Assembly: GCF_011008845.1 (NCBI RefSeq)
Contig: NZ_JAAIWM010000001.1
Location: 682,001 to 746,000, forward strand
Direction of reading: 5' to 3'
DNA: 64,000 nucleotides
Source of the DNA: Bacillus mesophilus
GTDB lineage: Bacteria > Bacillota > Bacilli > Bacillales > SA4
A model generated the notes under the pieces. That model was given only the letters and a program-made list of their open reading frames with translations. It did not search any database and was not told the DNA's origin. This document shows positions 17,042 to 26,454 of the stretch, one piece after another. The position numbers were made by a program, and so were the translations under genes. Position 1 is the first letter of the stretch. Every line of letters starts with the position of its first letter.

Positions 17042-18586
17042 TTAGAATTTTTCATTCAAAACCTTTGTATCTTTATCTACTAGGTCGTTGATTAATTGGT
17101 TTTTTTTTAGCTCTAGTGTTTCCGAGGTATGACTGTGGGTTTTTTTCAATAATTCTGGGTGTTCCATTAATGACATGCCATAAGAAGGAATCATTTCCTT
17201 TATTTTAGGTTCCCACTCATTGATTCTTTCAGGGAAACACTTTGCGATCACTTCAAGCATAACGTGAACCGCTGTAGAAGCACCAGGTGATGCACCTAGT
17301 AATGCAGCAATTGAACCATCAGCAGCACTAACAACCTCGGTACCAAACTGAAGCGTTCCTTTACCGCCATCTACGGTATCCTTAATTACTTGCACACGTT
17401 GACCAGCTACAACTAAATCCCAATCCTCGCTCTTTGCGTTAGGGATAAATTCACGTAACTCCTCCATACGCTGTTCTTTTGAAAGCATTACCTGTTGAAT
17501 CAAGTATTTTGTCAGTGACATGTTTTTGGCACCAGCTGCCAGCATAGTTATCAGATTATCAGGCTTTACCGAAGTAACTAAATCGAACATTGAACCGTTC
17601 TTTAAAAACTTTGGTGTGAAACCAGCAAATGGTCCAAACAACAATGACTTTTTGTTATCGATAAAGCGTGTGTCAAGATGCGGAACAGACATTGGAGGTG
17701 CACCGACTTTTGCTTTACCGTAAACTTTTGCATGATGCTTAGCTACAATCTCTGGATTATTACATACCATAAATAATCCACTTACCGGGAACCCACCAAT
17801 GTTTTTCCCTTCAGGTATACCAGACTTTTGCAGTAAATGAATGCTTCCGCCTCCGCCTCCGATGAAGACGAATTTTGCCGTATGACGCTCGACAGTACCA
17901 TTCTTTAAATTCTGTACCTTTAATTCCCATTGGCCGTTATTTTTACGTTTAATATCATTTACACTATGGCTATATTTTAAATCGATATTTTTATTTTTCA
18001 AGTGATCAAACAACATACGTGTTAATGCACCAAAGTTAACATCAGTTCCAGTATCTATTTTGGTTGCAGCAATCGGTTCATCGGTCAATTTACGATCTTG
18101 CATAATAAGCGGAATCCATTCCATAAGCTTTTTCGGATCATCAGAAAATTCCATCCCTTGGAATAGGGGGTTCTTTGCCATCGCCTCATAACGCTTTCTT
18201 AAAAAGGAAACATTTTGTTCCCCATGTACTAAACTAATGTGAGGCAATTCTTTAATAAAATCCTGTGGATTTTGTATCCGCTTGCTTTTTATTAGATAAG
18301 ACCAAAACTGCATTGAATCTTGAAACTGTTCGTTAATTTTTATAGCTTTACTAACGTCTACAGAACCATCCGGTTTTTCGGCAGTATAGTTAAGTTCACA
18401 CAACGCCGCATGTCCTGTTCCTGCATTGTTCCATTCGTTAGAGCTTTCCTCACCAGCCTTGGAAAGCTTTTCAAATACTGTAATATTCCATTCCGGTACT
18501 AATTCTTTTAAAAGTGTACCTAGAGTCGCACTCATGATACCGGCACCTATTAAGATAACGTCTGTTTTAGTTTCTCTTATGCTCAT
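17042..18586 (-). CDS. mqo: Malate:quinone oxidoreductase
   Basis: A peripheral-membrane FAD enzyme that oxidises malate to oxaloacetate and passes electrons to menaquinone. 514 residues. The FAD Rossmann motif [16 protein letters not shown] is at residues 11-26, followed by the signature [17 protein letters not shown]. The later segments [18 protein letters not shown] and [13 protein letters not shown] are family hallmarks. ATG 18586 with an AAGGAAGG ribosome-binding site. It stands alone with its own terminator. It offers an NAD-independent route beside the fumarase also encoded in this window. Confidence 0.95.
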   Translation of the reverse strand: MSIRETKTDVILIGAGIMSATLGTLLKELVPEWNITVFEKLSKAGEESSNEWNNAGTGHAALCELNYTAEKPDGSVDVSKAIKINEQFQDSMQFWSYLIKSKRIQNPQDFIKELPHISLVHGEQNVSFLRKRYEAMAKNPLFQGMEFSDDPKKLMEWIPLIMQDRKLTDEPIAATKIDTGTDVNFGALTRMLFDHLKNKNIDLKYSHSVNDIKRKNNGQWELKVQNLKNGTVERHTAKFVFIGGGGGSIHLLQKSGIPEGKNIGGFPVSGLFMVCNNPEIVAKHHAKVYGKAKVGAPPMSVPHLDTRFIDNKKSLLFGPFAGFTPKFLKNGSMFDLVTSVKPDNLITMLAAGAKNMSLTKYLIQQVMLSKEQRMEELREFIPNAKSEDWDLVVAGQRVQVIKDTVDGGKGTLQFGTEVVSAADGSIAALLGASPGASTAVHVMLEVIAKCFPERINEWEPKIKEMIPSYGMSLMEHPELLKKTHSHTSETLELKKNQLINDLVDKDTKVLNEKF

Positions 18587-18936
18587 TTTTACCTTCCTTA
18601 TATTCCTAAAATTCGCAGAAAGAATGTAGGCGTTCCTGCTTAGGTGTCACACCAATCCATGGTGCGACCTATATTAATTTACTGATATAATAAATTTCAT
18701 TTATTTAAAGAATCATCTCTACTATTATATGATAATTATAAGCTATTTAAAAGCTGGTAAAAAGTGAAAAGTTTATCCTGGAAGTATTATATTCCTACCT
18801 TGTAGTTTACCATTAGTTCTGATCATAAACCAATGCTAAAACTAATAAAATATTTACCAGTTGAGACTTTTTCCTTCTTGTATTCTATCACTTTTTTCTC
18901 CGGAAGGATGTATTTTTGCATGAAACTTAACTATAG
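18587..18936. other. Intergenic region upstream of mqo
   Basis: About 350 bases. The only structure I see is an interrupted inverted repeat, AGGTGTCACACCA...TGGTGCGACCT (18641-18668), about 55 bp upstream of the mqo start; it might be an operator or leader hairpin. The rest is AT-rich without recognised features. Confidence 0.4.
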
Positions 18937-19402
18937 TTACTTTTTCTGGATTGGAATATGAAGCTTCAACTTTGGCGAGTCAGTCATCGGATTATAATCA
19001 AAAGGAAATTCCTCATAATGTTCAAGTTCATTTTGATCTAATACATACTTATTTAGTTCAATCCAATTGTACACCTCGCTATATACCTCATGCACATTTT
19101 CTTCTTCATATTGTGAAGTAGCAGACGTGTGTGCTGGGACTGAAATTCCAGTCATACCTTGAGGAATTACATCAAGGTTTGGAACTTCTAAAGCTAGATA
19201 ATAGCTAAATCCATTCTCAATATTATGGTAGGATAATCCAATAATTATATCTGGATTACATGCATTCTCAATGGATCCTAGGTTGTTGCGAAACTCCTGT
19301 TGCAATTTCTTAATAACTCCCTGTCCTGCCTGTTCAAAATGTCCCACTCCATCTTACACCCACACAATTGAACGCTTTTTTATCTTCGACAGTTATTTCC
19401 AT
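18937..19402 (-). pseudogene. GyrI-like (effector-binding domain) protein, frameshifted near its start
   Basis: Minus-strand ATG at 19402 begins MEITVEDKKAFNCVGVRWSGTF and then hits TGA at 19334-19336. The +1 frame continues as GHFEQAGQGVIKKLQQEF to 18937. Deleting one T from the TTTT run at about 19336-19339 joins the two halves into SGTFEQAGQG, a smooth GyrI/AraC effector-binding fold of about 155 residues. The second half alone (from a GTG at 19347) lacks the first beta strand. It is either a real inactivating frameshift, phase variation in a short T run, or a sequencing error. Confidence 0.7.
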
Positions 19403-19461
19403 AACCTTTTTACATCCTTTCTCATTATATGAAAATACAAATAAAAGGTAATCTACTTCTT

Positions 19462-20709
19462 TTATTTCTTTGTCACATTTATGGCGCGTTTTATATCCTT
19501 AAATGAAGAAGACTTTCCGTAGAGTAAGACTCCACCTTTATACACTTTTGCACCAACTAATGCCAAAAGAATAATGGTTCCACCTAGAATACCGATCCCT
19601 AGAGCAACCTCCCAAACTGGGACATTTAACATTCCGACTCTTAAAAACATAATCATCGGTGTGAAAAATGGGATAAAGGAAGTAACTGTAATGAACGTAT
19701 TTTCAGGATTTCCTAACCCAAACATCGCAATCATAAAAGCAATCACAATTAACAAAGTCATCGGTGTAATCATTTGTTGAACATCTTCAATTCTACTTAC
19801 AAGCGAGCCAAGTACCGCTGCGAGTGTGGCAAATAAAAAATATCCTAGTAAAAAGAACACAATCGCGTAAACAATTGTACTTACAGGTAAATGAGTAAAA
19901 CCAAGAAACTGAAACATCCCACTTTCCATATTCGATAAATTCATTTTTATGGATTGATATCCAATTAACAGTAGAATACTAAATTGCGTCATGCTTAATA
20001 AAGCAATTCCCAAAATCTTTCCGAACATTTGAGTGACTGGTGAAACACTAGAAATCAATATTTCCATGACACGTGAGGATTTTTCTGTTGCAACCTCCAT
20101 TGCAATCATGTTGGCATACATGATTACCGCTATATAAATCATAAACAAAATAATATATACAAGACCACGGGCCGAGTTTAACTCTTCTTCTGTCTTCGCA
20201 TTTTCCTCAAGAGCAACCATTTCAAATAATACTGGCTCATATAGTTGCTGTATTTCCGCATCTGATAACCCTATTTGTGATGTCGCAATCGATATTTTCA
20301 CTTGTTGCAAGGATTGCTGTAGATTCAAAGACTCTAGTGAATTGGCAATAGAATTTGCCTTGTACACTGCCTCAGGCAGACCTGTATCGTTATATGCTAG
20401 CACTAAAACCCCTTCAAACTGGCCATTTTGCACATCCGTTTCAGCCTCTTGAATCGTACCATCATATAAGTCTAATTCTAGCTCTTGATCTATGAGAAGG
20501 ATTTGTTGCTGTAAGATTGGAAATAGCTCTCCTGACTCGTCGATTACAGCTACTCTTTTCCCTTCCTCCTTATCGAACACTTTTATGATGTTCTCAAAAT
20601 TACTTAATCCAAGAATTAAAACAGCAGTTACAGCTGTGGTAATAATGAAGGATTTTGATTTTAGTTTATTTAAATAGGTATGAAGCAAGATAATCCAAAA
20701 TTTATTCAT
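19462..20709 (-). CDS. yhaP: YhaP, ABC-2 type permease (NatB-like)
   Basis: Membrane subunit of a sodium/drug-type ABC exporter. 415 residues: one N-terminal helix (21-43), a large extracytoplasmic loop (45-175), then five to six helices in the C-terminal half (about 180-390). ATG 20709 is chosen because AAGGTAGGTG lies 9 bases upstream; a GTG at 20721 sits inside that site. The start overlaps the end of yhaQ by 8 bases, implying coupling. Confidence 0.9.
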   Translation of the reverse strand: MNKFWIILLHTYLNKLKSKSFIITTAVTAVLILGLSNFENIIKVFDKEEGKRVAVIDESGELFPILQQQILLIDQELELDLYDGTIQEAETDVQNGQFEGVLVLAYNDTGLPEAVYKANSIANSLESLNLQQSLQQVKISIATSQIGLSDAEIQQLYEPVLFEMVALEENAKTEEELNSARGLVYIILFMIYIAVIMYANMIAMEVATEKSSRVMEILISSVSPVTQMFGKILGIALLSMTQFSILLLIGYQSIKMNLSNMESGMFQFLGFTHLPVSTIVYAIVFFLLGYFLFATLAAVLGSLVSRIEDVQQMITPMTLLIVIAFMIAMFGLGNPENTFITVTSFIPFFTPMIMFLRVGMLNVPVWEVALGIGILGGTIILLALVGAKVYKGGVLLYGKSSSFKDIKRAINVTKK

Positions 20710-21604
20710 GGTAAGTAGCACCTACCTTCTCAACGAAAATATCATGTAACGATGGTTCTTCTAGTTCAAACTTACGAACGAAGCCTTTCCCATGTAGCAT
20801 TGAAAAGATATTCATCGATGCTTCTTCACTTTCTACTTGTAGGATTATTCCACCGCTTCTTTCCTTGTACTTTAGTACACCCTCTACCGCTTTTAAAAAT
20901 GACAAATCAAAATCCGCTTGAATAGAAAGGTTCTTCTTTCCAAACGCACGCTTGATTTCCCTCAAAGACCCATGAACGACAGGTTTACCATGGTGCATAA
21001 TGCAGAGATGCTCACAAAGCTCTTCTACATGCTCCATTCTGTGACTTGAAAATACTATTGAAGTCCCTTCATTTTTCAAATCAATGACAGCATCTTTAAG
21101 TAGTTCCACATTAACAGGATCAAGTCCACTGAATGGCTCATCTAAAATAAGTAAATCTGGTCTATGTATAACAGATGCTATAAATTGGATCTTTTGTTGA
21201 TTACCCTTTGATAACTCTTCCACTCTTTTGTTTTCATAATCAGGAATTCTAAATCGTTCAAGCCAATTTTTCATTTCCTTTATCACTTCATTTTTTTTCA
21301 TTCCCCGTAATCTACCTAAATATATTAGCTGTTCTTTTACCTTAAGCTTTGGATATAGCCCGCGCTCCTCCGGTAAGTAGCCAATGATATTACTTGTTTT
21401 ATAGTTAATCACGCTGTCCTTCCAACTAATTGTTCCAGAGGTTGGTTCTAATAATCCTAAAATCATCCGGAAGGTTGTTGTCTTTCCCGCACCATTAGCC
21501 CCTAAGAAACCAAACATTTCTCGTTCTGGAATAGTTATAGAAAGATGGTCGACCGCTGTAAAGTTCCCGAATCGTTTAACTACATTATCAATTTTTAATG
21601 TCAT
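20702..21604 (-). CDS. yhaQ: YhaQ, ABC transporter ATP-binding protein (NatA-like)
   Basis: A 300-residue ATPase partner of YhaP. Walker A is GANGAGKTTT near residue 38, signature LSKGNQQK near 137, Walker B LLILDEPFSGLDP, and switch histidine SSHRMEH. The C-terminal extension after residue 215 is the regulatory tail seen in NatA-type ATPases. ATG 21604 has a GGAGGGACAAC ribosome-binding site. Confidence 0.92.
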   Translation of the reverse strand: MTLKIDNVVKRFGNFTAVDHLSITIPEREMFGFLGANGAGKTTTFRMILGLLEPTSGTISWKDSVINYKTSNIIGYLPEERGLYPKLKVKEQLIYLGRLRGMKKNEVIKEMKNWLERFRIPDYENKRVEELSKGNQQKIQFIASVIHRPDLLILDEPFSGLDPVNVELLKDAVIDLKNEGTSIVFSSHRMEHVEELCEHLCIMHHGKPVVHGSLREIKRAFGKKNLSIQADFDLSFLKAVEGVLKYKERSGGIILQVESEEASMNIFSMLHGKGFVRKFELEEPSLHDIFVEKVGATYHE

Positions 21605-21734
21605 GTTGTCCCTCCTCTTCTTCCTTATTTACGAATCAAAATGAGGATTGATTCATCATTTAGCAGGAATTTTAAGAATTATAGAGAAATAATTATAAAT
21701 AGGTAAGTAAAAGATTATGGTTGGAGGTTTTCAA

Positions 21735-21920
21735 ATGGCGATTTATACTGTTACGGTTTTTGATAAAACAGGTAGTAAGTTATTAGATGAGAATTTTGAT
21801 GCGTCAACTGATGCAGATGCAAAAGTTAAGGGTGAAGCAATATTAAAAGAAAAAGGTTACGAGGAACATACACATCGTTGTGTGTCACCAACAGGTAAGC
21901 TAATTCTTTTTCATCGTTAA
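21735..21920 (+). CDS. yhzC: YhzC-like small protein
   Basis: A 61-residue soluble protein, MAIYTVTVFDKTGSKLLDE... ending THRCVSPTGKLILFHR. The start at 21735 follows TTGGAGG; an upstream ATG (21717) lies before that site and is rejected. The C-terminal THR...GKL.LFH pattern and its place beside yhaPQ agree with B. subtilis YhzC. Function unknown. It is followed by a terminator. Confidence 0.8.
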   Translation: MAIYTVTVFDKTGSKLLDENFDASTDADAKVKGEAILKEKGYEEHTHRCVSPTGKLILFHR

Positions 21921-21935
21921 TATTTGGTCATATGA

Positions 21936-21966
21936 AAACGGTCACATAAAAAGTGACCGTTTTATT
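21936..21966 (+). terminator. Terminator of yhzC
   Basis: AAACGGTCAC/GTGACCGTTT stem with an AT-rich loop and T-rich tail. Confidence 0.9.
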
Positions 21967-22027
21967 TAGTTTAAATAGGCTGGTTTCCGAATTCTTATCG
22001 CTGTTATAACTAAACTCCAATTAAGGT

Positions 22028-22168
22028 TTGGTCCGTTGATTTCCATTGCAGGCACTCGCTTTCCGCGGGGAGGGATGTGAGCCTCCTCGGCTTTGCCTGC
22101 GGGGTCTCACACTTCCCTCTATGTCCCGCAGGAGTCGAGCGCCTTCCACTCCAATCAACTCTAGTATT
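22028..22168. repeat. Dispersed intergenic repeat family B, long copy
   Basis: A GC-rich palindromic block in an AT-rich genome. It opens GTTGATTTCCATTGCAGGCACTCG and closes CGAGCGCCTTCCACTCCAATCAAC (complementary ends). The centre is GCCTCCTCGGCTTTGCCTGCGGGGTC, plus CTTTCCGCGGGG facing GTCCCGCAGGAG. I recall this element as very common between genes in Bacillus. A deleted version sits at 41302-41401. Readings through it (22046-22271) are artefacts. Confidence 0.8.
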
Positions 22169-22224
22169 TTACAAAGCTATTTTAAAGAAAACAACCTTTC
22201 AATTAAATGTTGGGTTTTCTTATA

Positions 22225-22992
22225 CTACTTCCCTACAAACTGAGGCTTTCGTTTTTCTAAAAACGCACTAACACCTTCTTTATGGTCTTCGGTTACTCTC
22301 ATTTTCCCTTGGTTATGGGTTTCCAATTTAAGGATGCTCTTCAGTTCATCAAGTTGAATGTTTACATAAATTAACTTTGTGGCAATCATAGCTTGCACAG
22401 GCTTCTCTTGCCATGCTGCAATTTTCCCTGTTACCGCTTCTTCCAAATCGCCTGTTACTTCATCGATAACACCTATTTCCAGAGCTTCTTCTGCTGCTAG
22501 AGTCTTTCCTTCCCAGATAACAGATCTTGCCTTTTTATCACCCAGTCGCTGCTTTAGGAAGAAATGACCTCCACCATCTGGTACTAGTCCAATTCCGATA
22601 AAGTTCATAGCAACCTTAGCACGCTCATCTACCATAACATGATCACATGCAAGCGCTAGACTCAAACCTAATCCAGCAGCTGCCCCATGAATCGCACAAA
22701 TAGTTAACTTCGGCATTTCATATAACGCCGTCACTACCGCACCGATTGTCTCCATGATTGATTCGAACGGTGTGTCAAATGAGGAAAGCATCGTTTTGAT
22801 ATCTCCACCAGCGGAGAAACCTTTACCGCTTCCTTTAATAACAAGGATATTTTCTTCCATTTGGGCAGCCTTATTTAACAGCTCTAATAACTCCTCTAAC
22901 ATAGGTACATCTAATGAATTATAAGCTTCAGGTCGGTTTAAAGTAATCGTAATGACACCATTATGTTTTTCAAGCAAAACTGTTCCAGACAT
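22225..22992 (-). CDS. yhaR: YhaR, enoyl-CoA hydratase/isomerase family protein
   Basis: A 255-residue crotonase-fold protein that acts on acyl-CoA thioesters in the cytoplasm. The oxyanion-hole segments are GKGFSAGGDIKTML (about 55-68) and HGAAAGLGLSLALACDHVM (about 103-121). The catalytic-acid region is LVPDGGGHFFLKQRLG. The substrate cannot be told. ATG 22992 with AGGAGGAGAAT. Position after yhzC matches B. subtilis yhaR. Confidence 0.88.
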   Translation of the reverse strand: MSGTVLLEKHNGVITITLNRPEAYNSLDVPMLEELLELLNKAAQMEENILVIKGSGKGFSAGGDIKTMLSSFDTPFESIMETIGAVVTALYEMPKLTICAIHGAAAGLGLSLALACDHVMVDERAKVAMNFIGIGLVPDGGGHFFLKQRLGDKKARSVIWEGKTLAAEEALEIGVIDEVTGDLEEAVTGKIAAWQEKPVQAMIATKLIYVNIQLDELKSILKLETHNQGKMRVTEDHKEGVSAFLEKRKPQFVGK

Positions 22993-23204
22993 AAATTCTC
23001 CTCCTAATGATCAAACATATATACTACTACTTATTCTATATATGAGAGTTATTTCCTTTTATAATATAAAGTTATTGTTTGTTTCATTACTCTAAGCTAT
23101 GGGGTTCGACTGCCTAGGCAATAGGAAAATTTATATAGTCTATCAGTCTTATATTTTTAATGTATAATAAATATTGATATATGCATGAAAGGAAGGTTTA
23201 AAAA

Positions 23205-23747
23205 TTGGACAATCAGATTCCTCAAATAAAAACGCGCAACTATAAACCAGCTATCATTATCATCTCCGTTGTTATTAATGTGTTGGTTTTAGTACTAGCT
23301 GGTATTCCTGGAGTAGATAACTTCACTGCTTTTGATGTGAAAATCCTACCATTAATGAACGCCATTTTTAATAGTTTTACATTTTTATTCTTAGTCGGAG
23401 CTTTAGTAGCCATCTTAAATAAAAAGGTGACACTGCATCGCCGGTTAATCTATGCAGCGTTTATTTCTACTACTCTATTTCTTCTTTCTTATGTCACTTA
23501 TCATTTTATTGCTGAATCAACTTCTTATGGTGGTACGGGTATAATGGCTGGCATTTATTACTTTATACTAATCACCCATATCATTTTAGCAGCTGTTATT
23601 GTTCCCCTTGCCTTAACATCTGTAGCAAGAGCCTGGAATATGGAAAATGAACGTCATAAAAAAATTGCACGCTGGACTATGCCTTTATGGTTATATGTCA
23701 GTTTGACAGGAATCCTTGTTTATTTAATGATTTCGCCATATTATTAA
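23205..23747 (+). CDS. YozB/CtaM-like DUF420 membrane protein
   Basis: A 180-residue protein with five membrane helices (about 16-38, 50-71, 85-105, 117-140, 156-176). Conserved histidines are visible in LHRRLIYA, TYHFIAES, THIILAA and NERHKKIARWTMPLW. DUF420 (YozB, called CtaM in staphylococci) helps mature haem-copper quinol oxidases. The TTG at 23205 is used because AAAGGAAGG lies 7 bases upstream. It is convergent with hemZ, so two haem-related genes share one terminator. Confidence 0.82.
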   Translation: MDNQIPQIKTRNYKPAIIIISVVINVLVLVLAGIPGVDNFTAFDVKILPLMNAIFNSFTFLFLVGALVAILNKKVTLHRRLIYAAFISTTLFLLSYVTYHFIAESTSYGGTGIMAGIYYFILITHIILAAVIVPLALTSVARAWNMENERHKKIARWTMPLWLYVSLTGILVYLMISPYY

Positions 23748-23757
23748 AAATATAAAA

Positions 23758-23832
23758 AACGCTTAATCCCTGAAAGCACCTCCTTGTTAGATTTCTATCT
23801 ATCAAGGAGGTGCTTTCGAGTTTTCAAGCGTT
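23758..23832. terminator. Nested bidirectional terminator between yozB and hemZ
   Basis: Inner 15-bp perfect stem GAAAGCACCTCCTTG (23772-23786) with its complement at 23803-23817. An outer pair AACGCTT/AAGCGTT (23758-23764 with 23826-23832) encloses it. The outer pair has an A-run on its left and T-rich sequence on its right. Confidence 0.8.
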
Positions 23833-23847
23833 CTTCACATGAATTTT

Positions 23848-25365
23848 TTAGACCTGCGTTTTGTTTATATCAAACAATTCATTTAAGATGATTATTTTAT
23901 CTTTTGTATATTGTTCAAATCCATCGTTATAGGACTTCGGATCCTTAGGATTTGCAAAACGTGTGATTTTTCCTGTTTCAGGATGAACAAATTTACTGGA
24001 TGCTCCACAGCCTAACCCAATAATGGTTTGTTTTTCTTCCATGATCATGATGTTATATATACTTTCTTGACCTGGCAAGGAGTAACCGACGTTTTCAAGA
24101 TTACCAAGAATGTTTTTCTGCCTATATAAATAATAAGGTGTATATCCGTTAGATGCAGTCCAGTTTGTTGCTAGCTCCATCATTCTTGTTATCTCATTGC
24201 GATCAGCAACCTTGTATTTTTCTTTATTTTGAGTCATTTCAGAAGCTCTTTTAAAAGAAAGAGTATGAACAGTTAGTGACTCAGGCATAAGTTTTTGCGT
24301 CTCGTCTAGCGTGTATTGAAACTCCTCTAATCCTTCTCCAGGTAAGCCGATAATTAAGTCCATATTTATATTGTGCATGCCCATCGACCTTGCTAAATGG
24401 TACTTATTAATCGTCTCCTCTACGGTATGGTGTCTACCAATAGCTTTTAATGTTTCTTGTATATAAGACTGTGGATTAATACTGATTCGATCGATGTTCC
24501 ATTTGTTCAACACCTGAAGTTTTTCTGGTGTAATGGTATCAGGTCTTCCCGCTTCAACAGTAATTTCCCGAATCTTTTCAACTGATGGAAAAGATTCGTA
24601 CATTTCCTCATACAGCAAGTCCATCTCTTCCGCAGTTATGCTCGTTGGTGTGCCGCCTCCGTAATAAATGGTGGTTATGTTAATATTATTTTCTTTCAGC
24701 CATCGTCCGATTTCTCGGATTTCAAAATGCAAACCACCTAAGAAAGAGTCTACTTTTCCTTGCTTTCCATTTATTGCATATGCAGGGAATGTACAGTATG
24801 CACATTTGGTTGGACAAAAAGGAATGCCAATATAAATACTAACTTCCTTACCAAGATCGTATAAGTCAGGTACAACATCGAGTTGACGATCTACAATCGA
24901 CTGCATTAATGCAATTTTGTGATCCTGAATCTTGTAATCCTCTTTTAGCTCTGCATGTGCCGCCTCTTTCGACTTTCCTTCTTGTAGCTTTTTATGAAGT
25001 AGCTTTGTTGGCCTTACTCCAGTTAAAATCCCCCACTGCTGCACCATACCAGTTACTTCTTCCAAAACGCTTAATAACACGTAAGAAACAGTGCTCTTGA
25101 TAAGTCGAAAACGCTCTTTCTCTGTTTCTTCCGCTGAAACGTTTTGTTCAAAAGTTGCCTCGTATCGTTTGGCAGTTGAATGTAAAATTCCCATCGCATT
25201 TGCACGTATAGTATGATCGCCCTCAGTAACATCAATGTGAACAGTAAACTCAGGGGAATCAATCATCTCAAAGTGTAGATCCGCTTCTTCAAAAAACAAC
25301 TGAACAATATGTGTGAGCGGTCTTACAAATCTGTCATCCTTTATACCATCTAATTGGATTTTCAA
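23848..25365 (-). CDS. hemZ: HemZ, coproporphyrinogen dehydrogenase-like radical SAM protein
   Basis: A 505-residue radical SAM enzyme for oxygen-independent haem synthesis. The 4Fe-4S ligand motif is FCPTKCAYCTF near residue 184, followed by the SAM-binding YYGGGTPTS. An N-terminal domain of about 165 residues precedes the radical SAM core, as in HemZ but not HemN. The C-terminal LYRQKNILGNLENVGYS resembles the HemN C-domain. HemZ-type proteins are less well characterised than HemN, and the true substrate is debated. ATG 25365 has a weak AAAGGTGATTTG site. Confidence 0.9.
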   Translation of the reverse strand: MKIQLDGIKDDRFVRPLTHIVQLFFEEADLHFEMIDSPEFTVHIDVTEGDHTIRANAMGILHSTAKRYEATFEQNVSAEETEKERFRLIKSTVSYVLLSVLEEVTGMVQQWGILTGVRPTKLLHKKLQEGKSKEAAHAELKEDYKIQDHKIALMQSIVDRQLDVVPDLYDLGKEVSIYIGIPFCPTKCAYCTFPAYAINGKQGKVDSFLGGLHFEIREIGRWLKENNINITTIYYGGGTPTSITAEEMDLLYEEMYESFPSVEKIREITVEAGRPDTITPEKLQVLNKWNIDRISINPQSYIQETLKAIGRHHTVEETINKYHLARSMGMHNINMDLIIGLPGEGLEEFQYTLDETQKLMPESLTVHTLSFKRASEMTQNKEKYKVADRNEITRMMELATNWTASNGYTPYYLYRQKNILGNLENVGYSLPGQESIYNIMIMEEKQTIIGLGCGASSKFVHPETGKITRFANPKDPKSYNDGFEQYTKDKIIILNELFDINKTQV

Positions 25366-25468
25366 AGCAAATCACCTTTCTATTTAAAAAGCTTACTTAA
25401 GTGTACATAAGGATGAGTGGTAGGTCAATTTCATAACTTTACGCTAGGAAACTCTAAAGTGCATACAG

Positions 25469-25500
25469 AAAAGGTGCTGACCTACGCCAGCACCTTTTAT
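25469..25500 (-). terminator. Terminator of yhaX
   Basis: AAAAGGTGCTG (25469-25479) pairs with CAGCACCTTTT (25488-25498); works toward the minus strand. Confidence 0.9.
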
Positions 25501-26354
25501 CATTTATTATTTAAGTGTGTTATGGACAATTGTTTTCTAAAATGAGACATGATCATATAGGGAACTCCGTTTTGGTCATTTTTCCTAGTAATCCAATCAG
25601 CTGCTTGTTTTACCTCTATAGGAGCATTTCCCATTGCTACTCCTAATCCGGCTTCTCTAATCATTTCTAGGTCACTGATTGAATCCCCAATCACAACCAT
25701 CTCAGAAAAATCTATTCCTAAATATTGACCAAGTAGCTTTAGGCCGTCCCTTTTTGAAACCTGCTTGGAGACAATTTCAAGTTTAAGAGGTGCATCAGAA
25801 TAAAGGTGAACCCCTTCAAAGGCATGCTCTAAAGTTGTCTGTGCTCTTTCCAACTCTTCATGCTTTTCAAAGTAAACGTCTATTTTAGGTGTTGAAACTG
25901 GAAAGTCACGAAGAGAATCGCCCAATGATTCTACAAATTGCATGGGATAAAACAACGGATCACCCGTTACAAATACTGCCCTTGCCACCATATTATTTTG
26001 CAGATGAACTCGGTTACCAAGGGAATACCTTTCATGTAATAATCGGATATTACAATCAAAGTTTTCTAACACTTGGACAATATTAAAGGTCTTTTCTTCT
26101 GGTATACGATTATCTATAATAGGCGCATCCACCGATGTAGCGATAAATCCTCCTCCATGTGTAACTAGTAAACCATCGATTTTTAAAGCCTTTGCCACTT
26201 TTTTGGCAGAAGGAAAATTCCGATTAGTTACTAAAGTAATATAAACTCCTCTACGTTTCACAAAGTCAATCGCTTCTTTTAAACCCTTTTGAAGCCGTCC
26301 GTTTGAACGAAGGATCGTTCCATCTATGTTTAATGCCAGCATCCGATAGTACAT
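25500..26354 (-). CDS. yhaX: YhaX, Cof-type HAD superfamily protein with altered catalytic motif
   Basis: A 284-residue HAD-fold protein, normally a sugar-phosphate or nucleotide phosphatase. Motif I reads LALNIDGTIL: the nucleophilic aspartate is asparagine (codon AAC), leaving only the second Asp. Motif II is VTNRN, motif III the lysine in VSKRDGLKLL, and motif IV GDSISDLEM is intact. The C2-type cap lies in the middle. From memory, B. subtilis YhaX has the same N-for-D change, so it may be a family trait. ATG 26354 follows AAGGGAGAAG. Confidence 0.85.
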   Translation of the reverse strand: MYYRMLALNIDGTILRSNGRLQKGLKEAIDFVKRRGVYITLVTNRNFPSAKKVAKALKIDGLLVTHGGGFIATSVDAPIIDNRIPEEKTFNIVQVLENFDCNIRLLHERYSLGNRVHLQNNMVARAVFVTGDPLFYPMQFVESLGDSLRDFPVSTPKIDVYFEKHEELERAQTTLEHAFEGVHLYSDAPLKLEIVSKQVSKRDGLKLLGQYLGIDFSEMVVIGDSISDLEMIREAGLGVAMGNAPIEVKQAADWITRKNDQNGVPYMIMSHFRKQLSITHLNNK

Positions 26355-26454
26355 CACTATCTTCTCCCTTCAAAGGTCTAGTCATATATCCTTAAATTAT
26401 GTTAATTTTCAAGGGAATAGAACTTGCCTTAAAGAGAGGACAATTTATAACACC

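Noticed and set aside
22046..22271. Two overlapping plus-strand readings of about 65 codons
   Set aside because: They translate the GC-rich family B palindrome and the end of yhaR in antisense; not genes.
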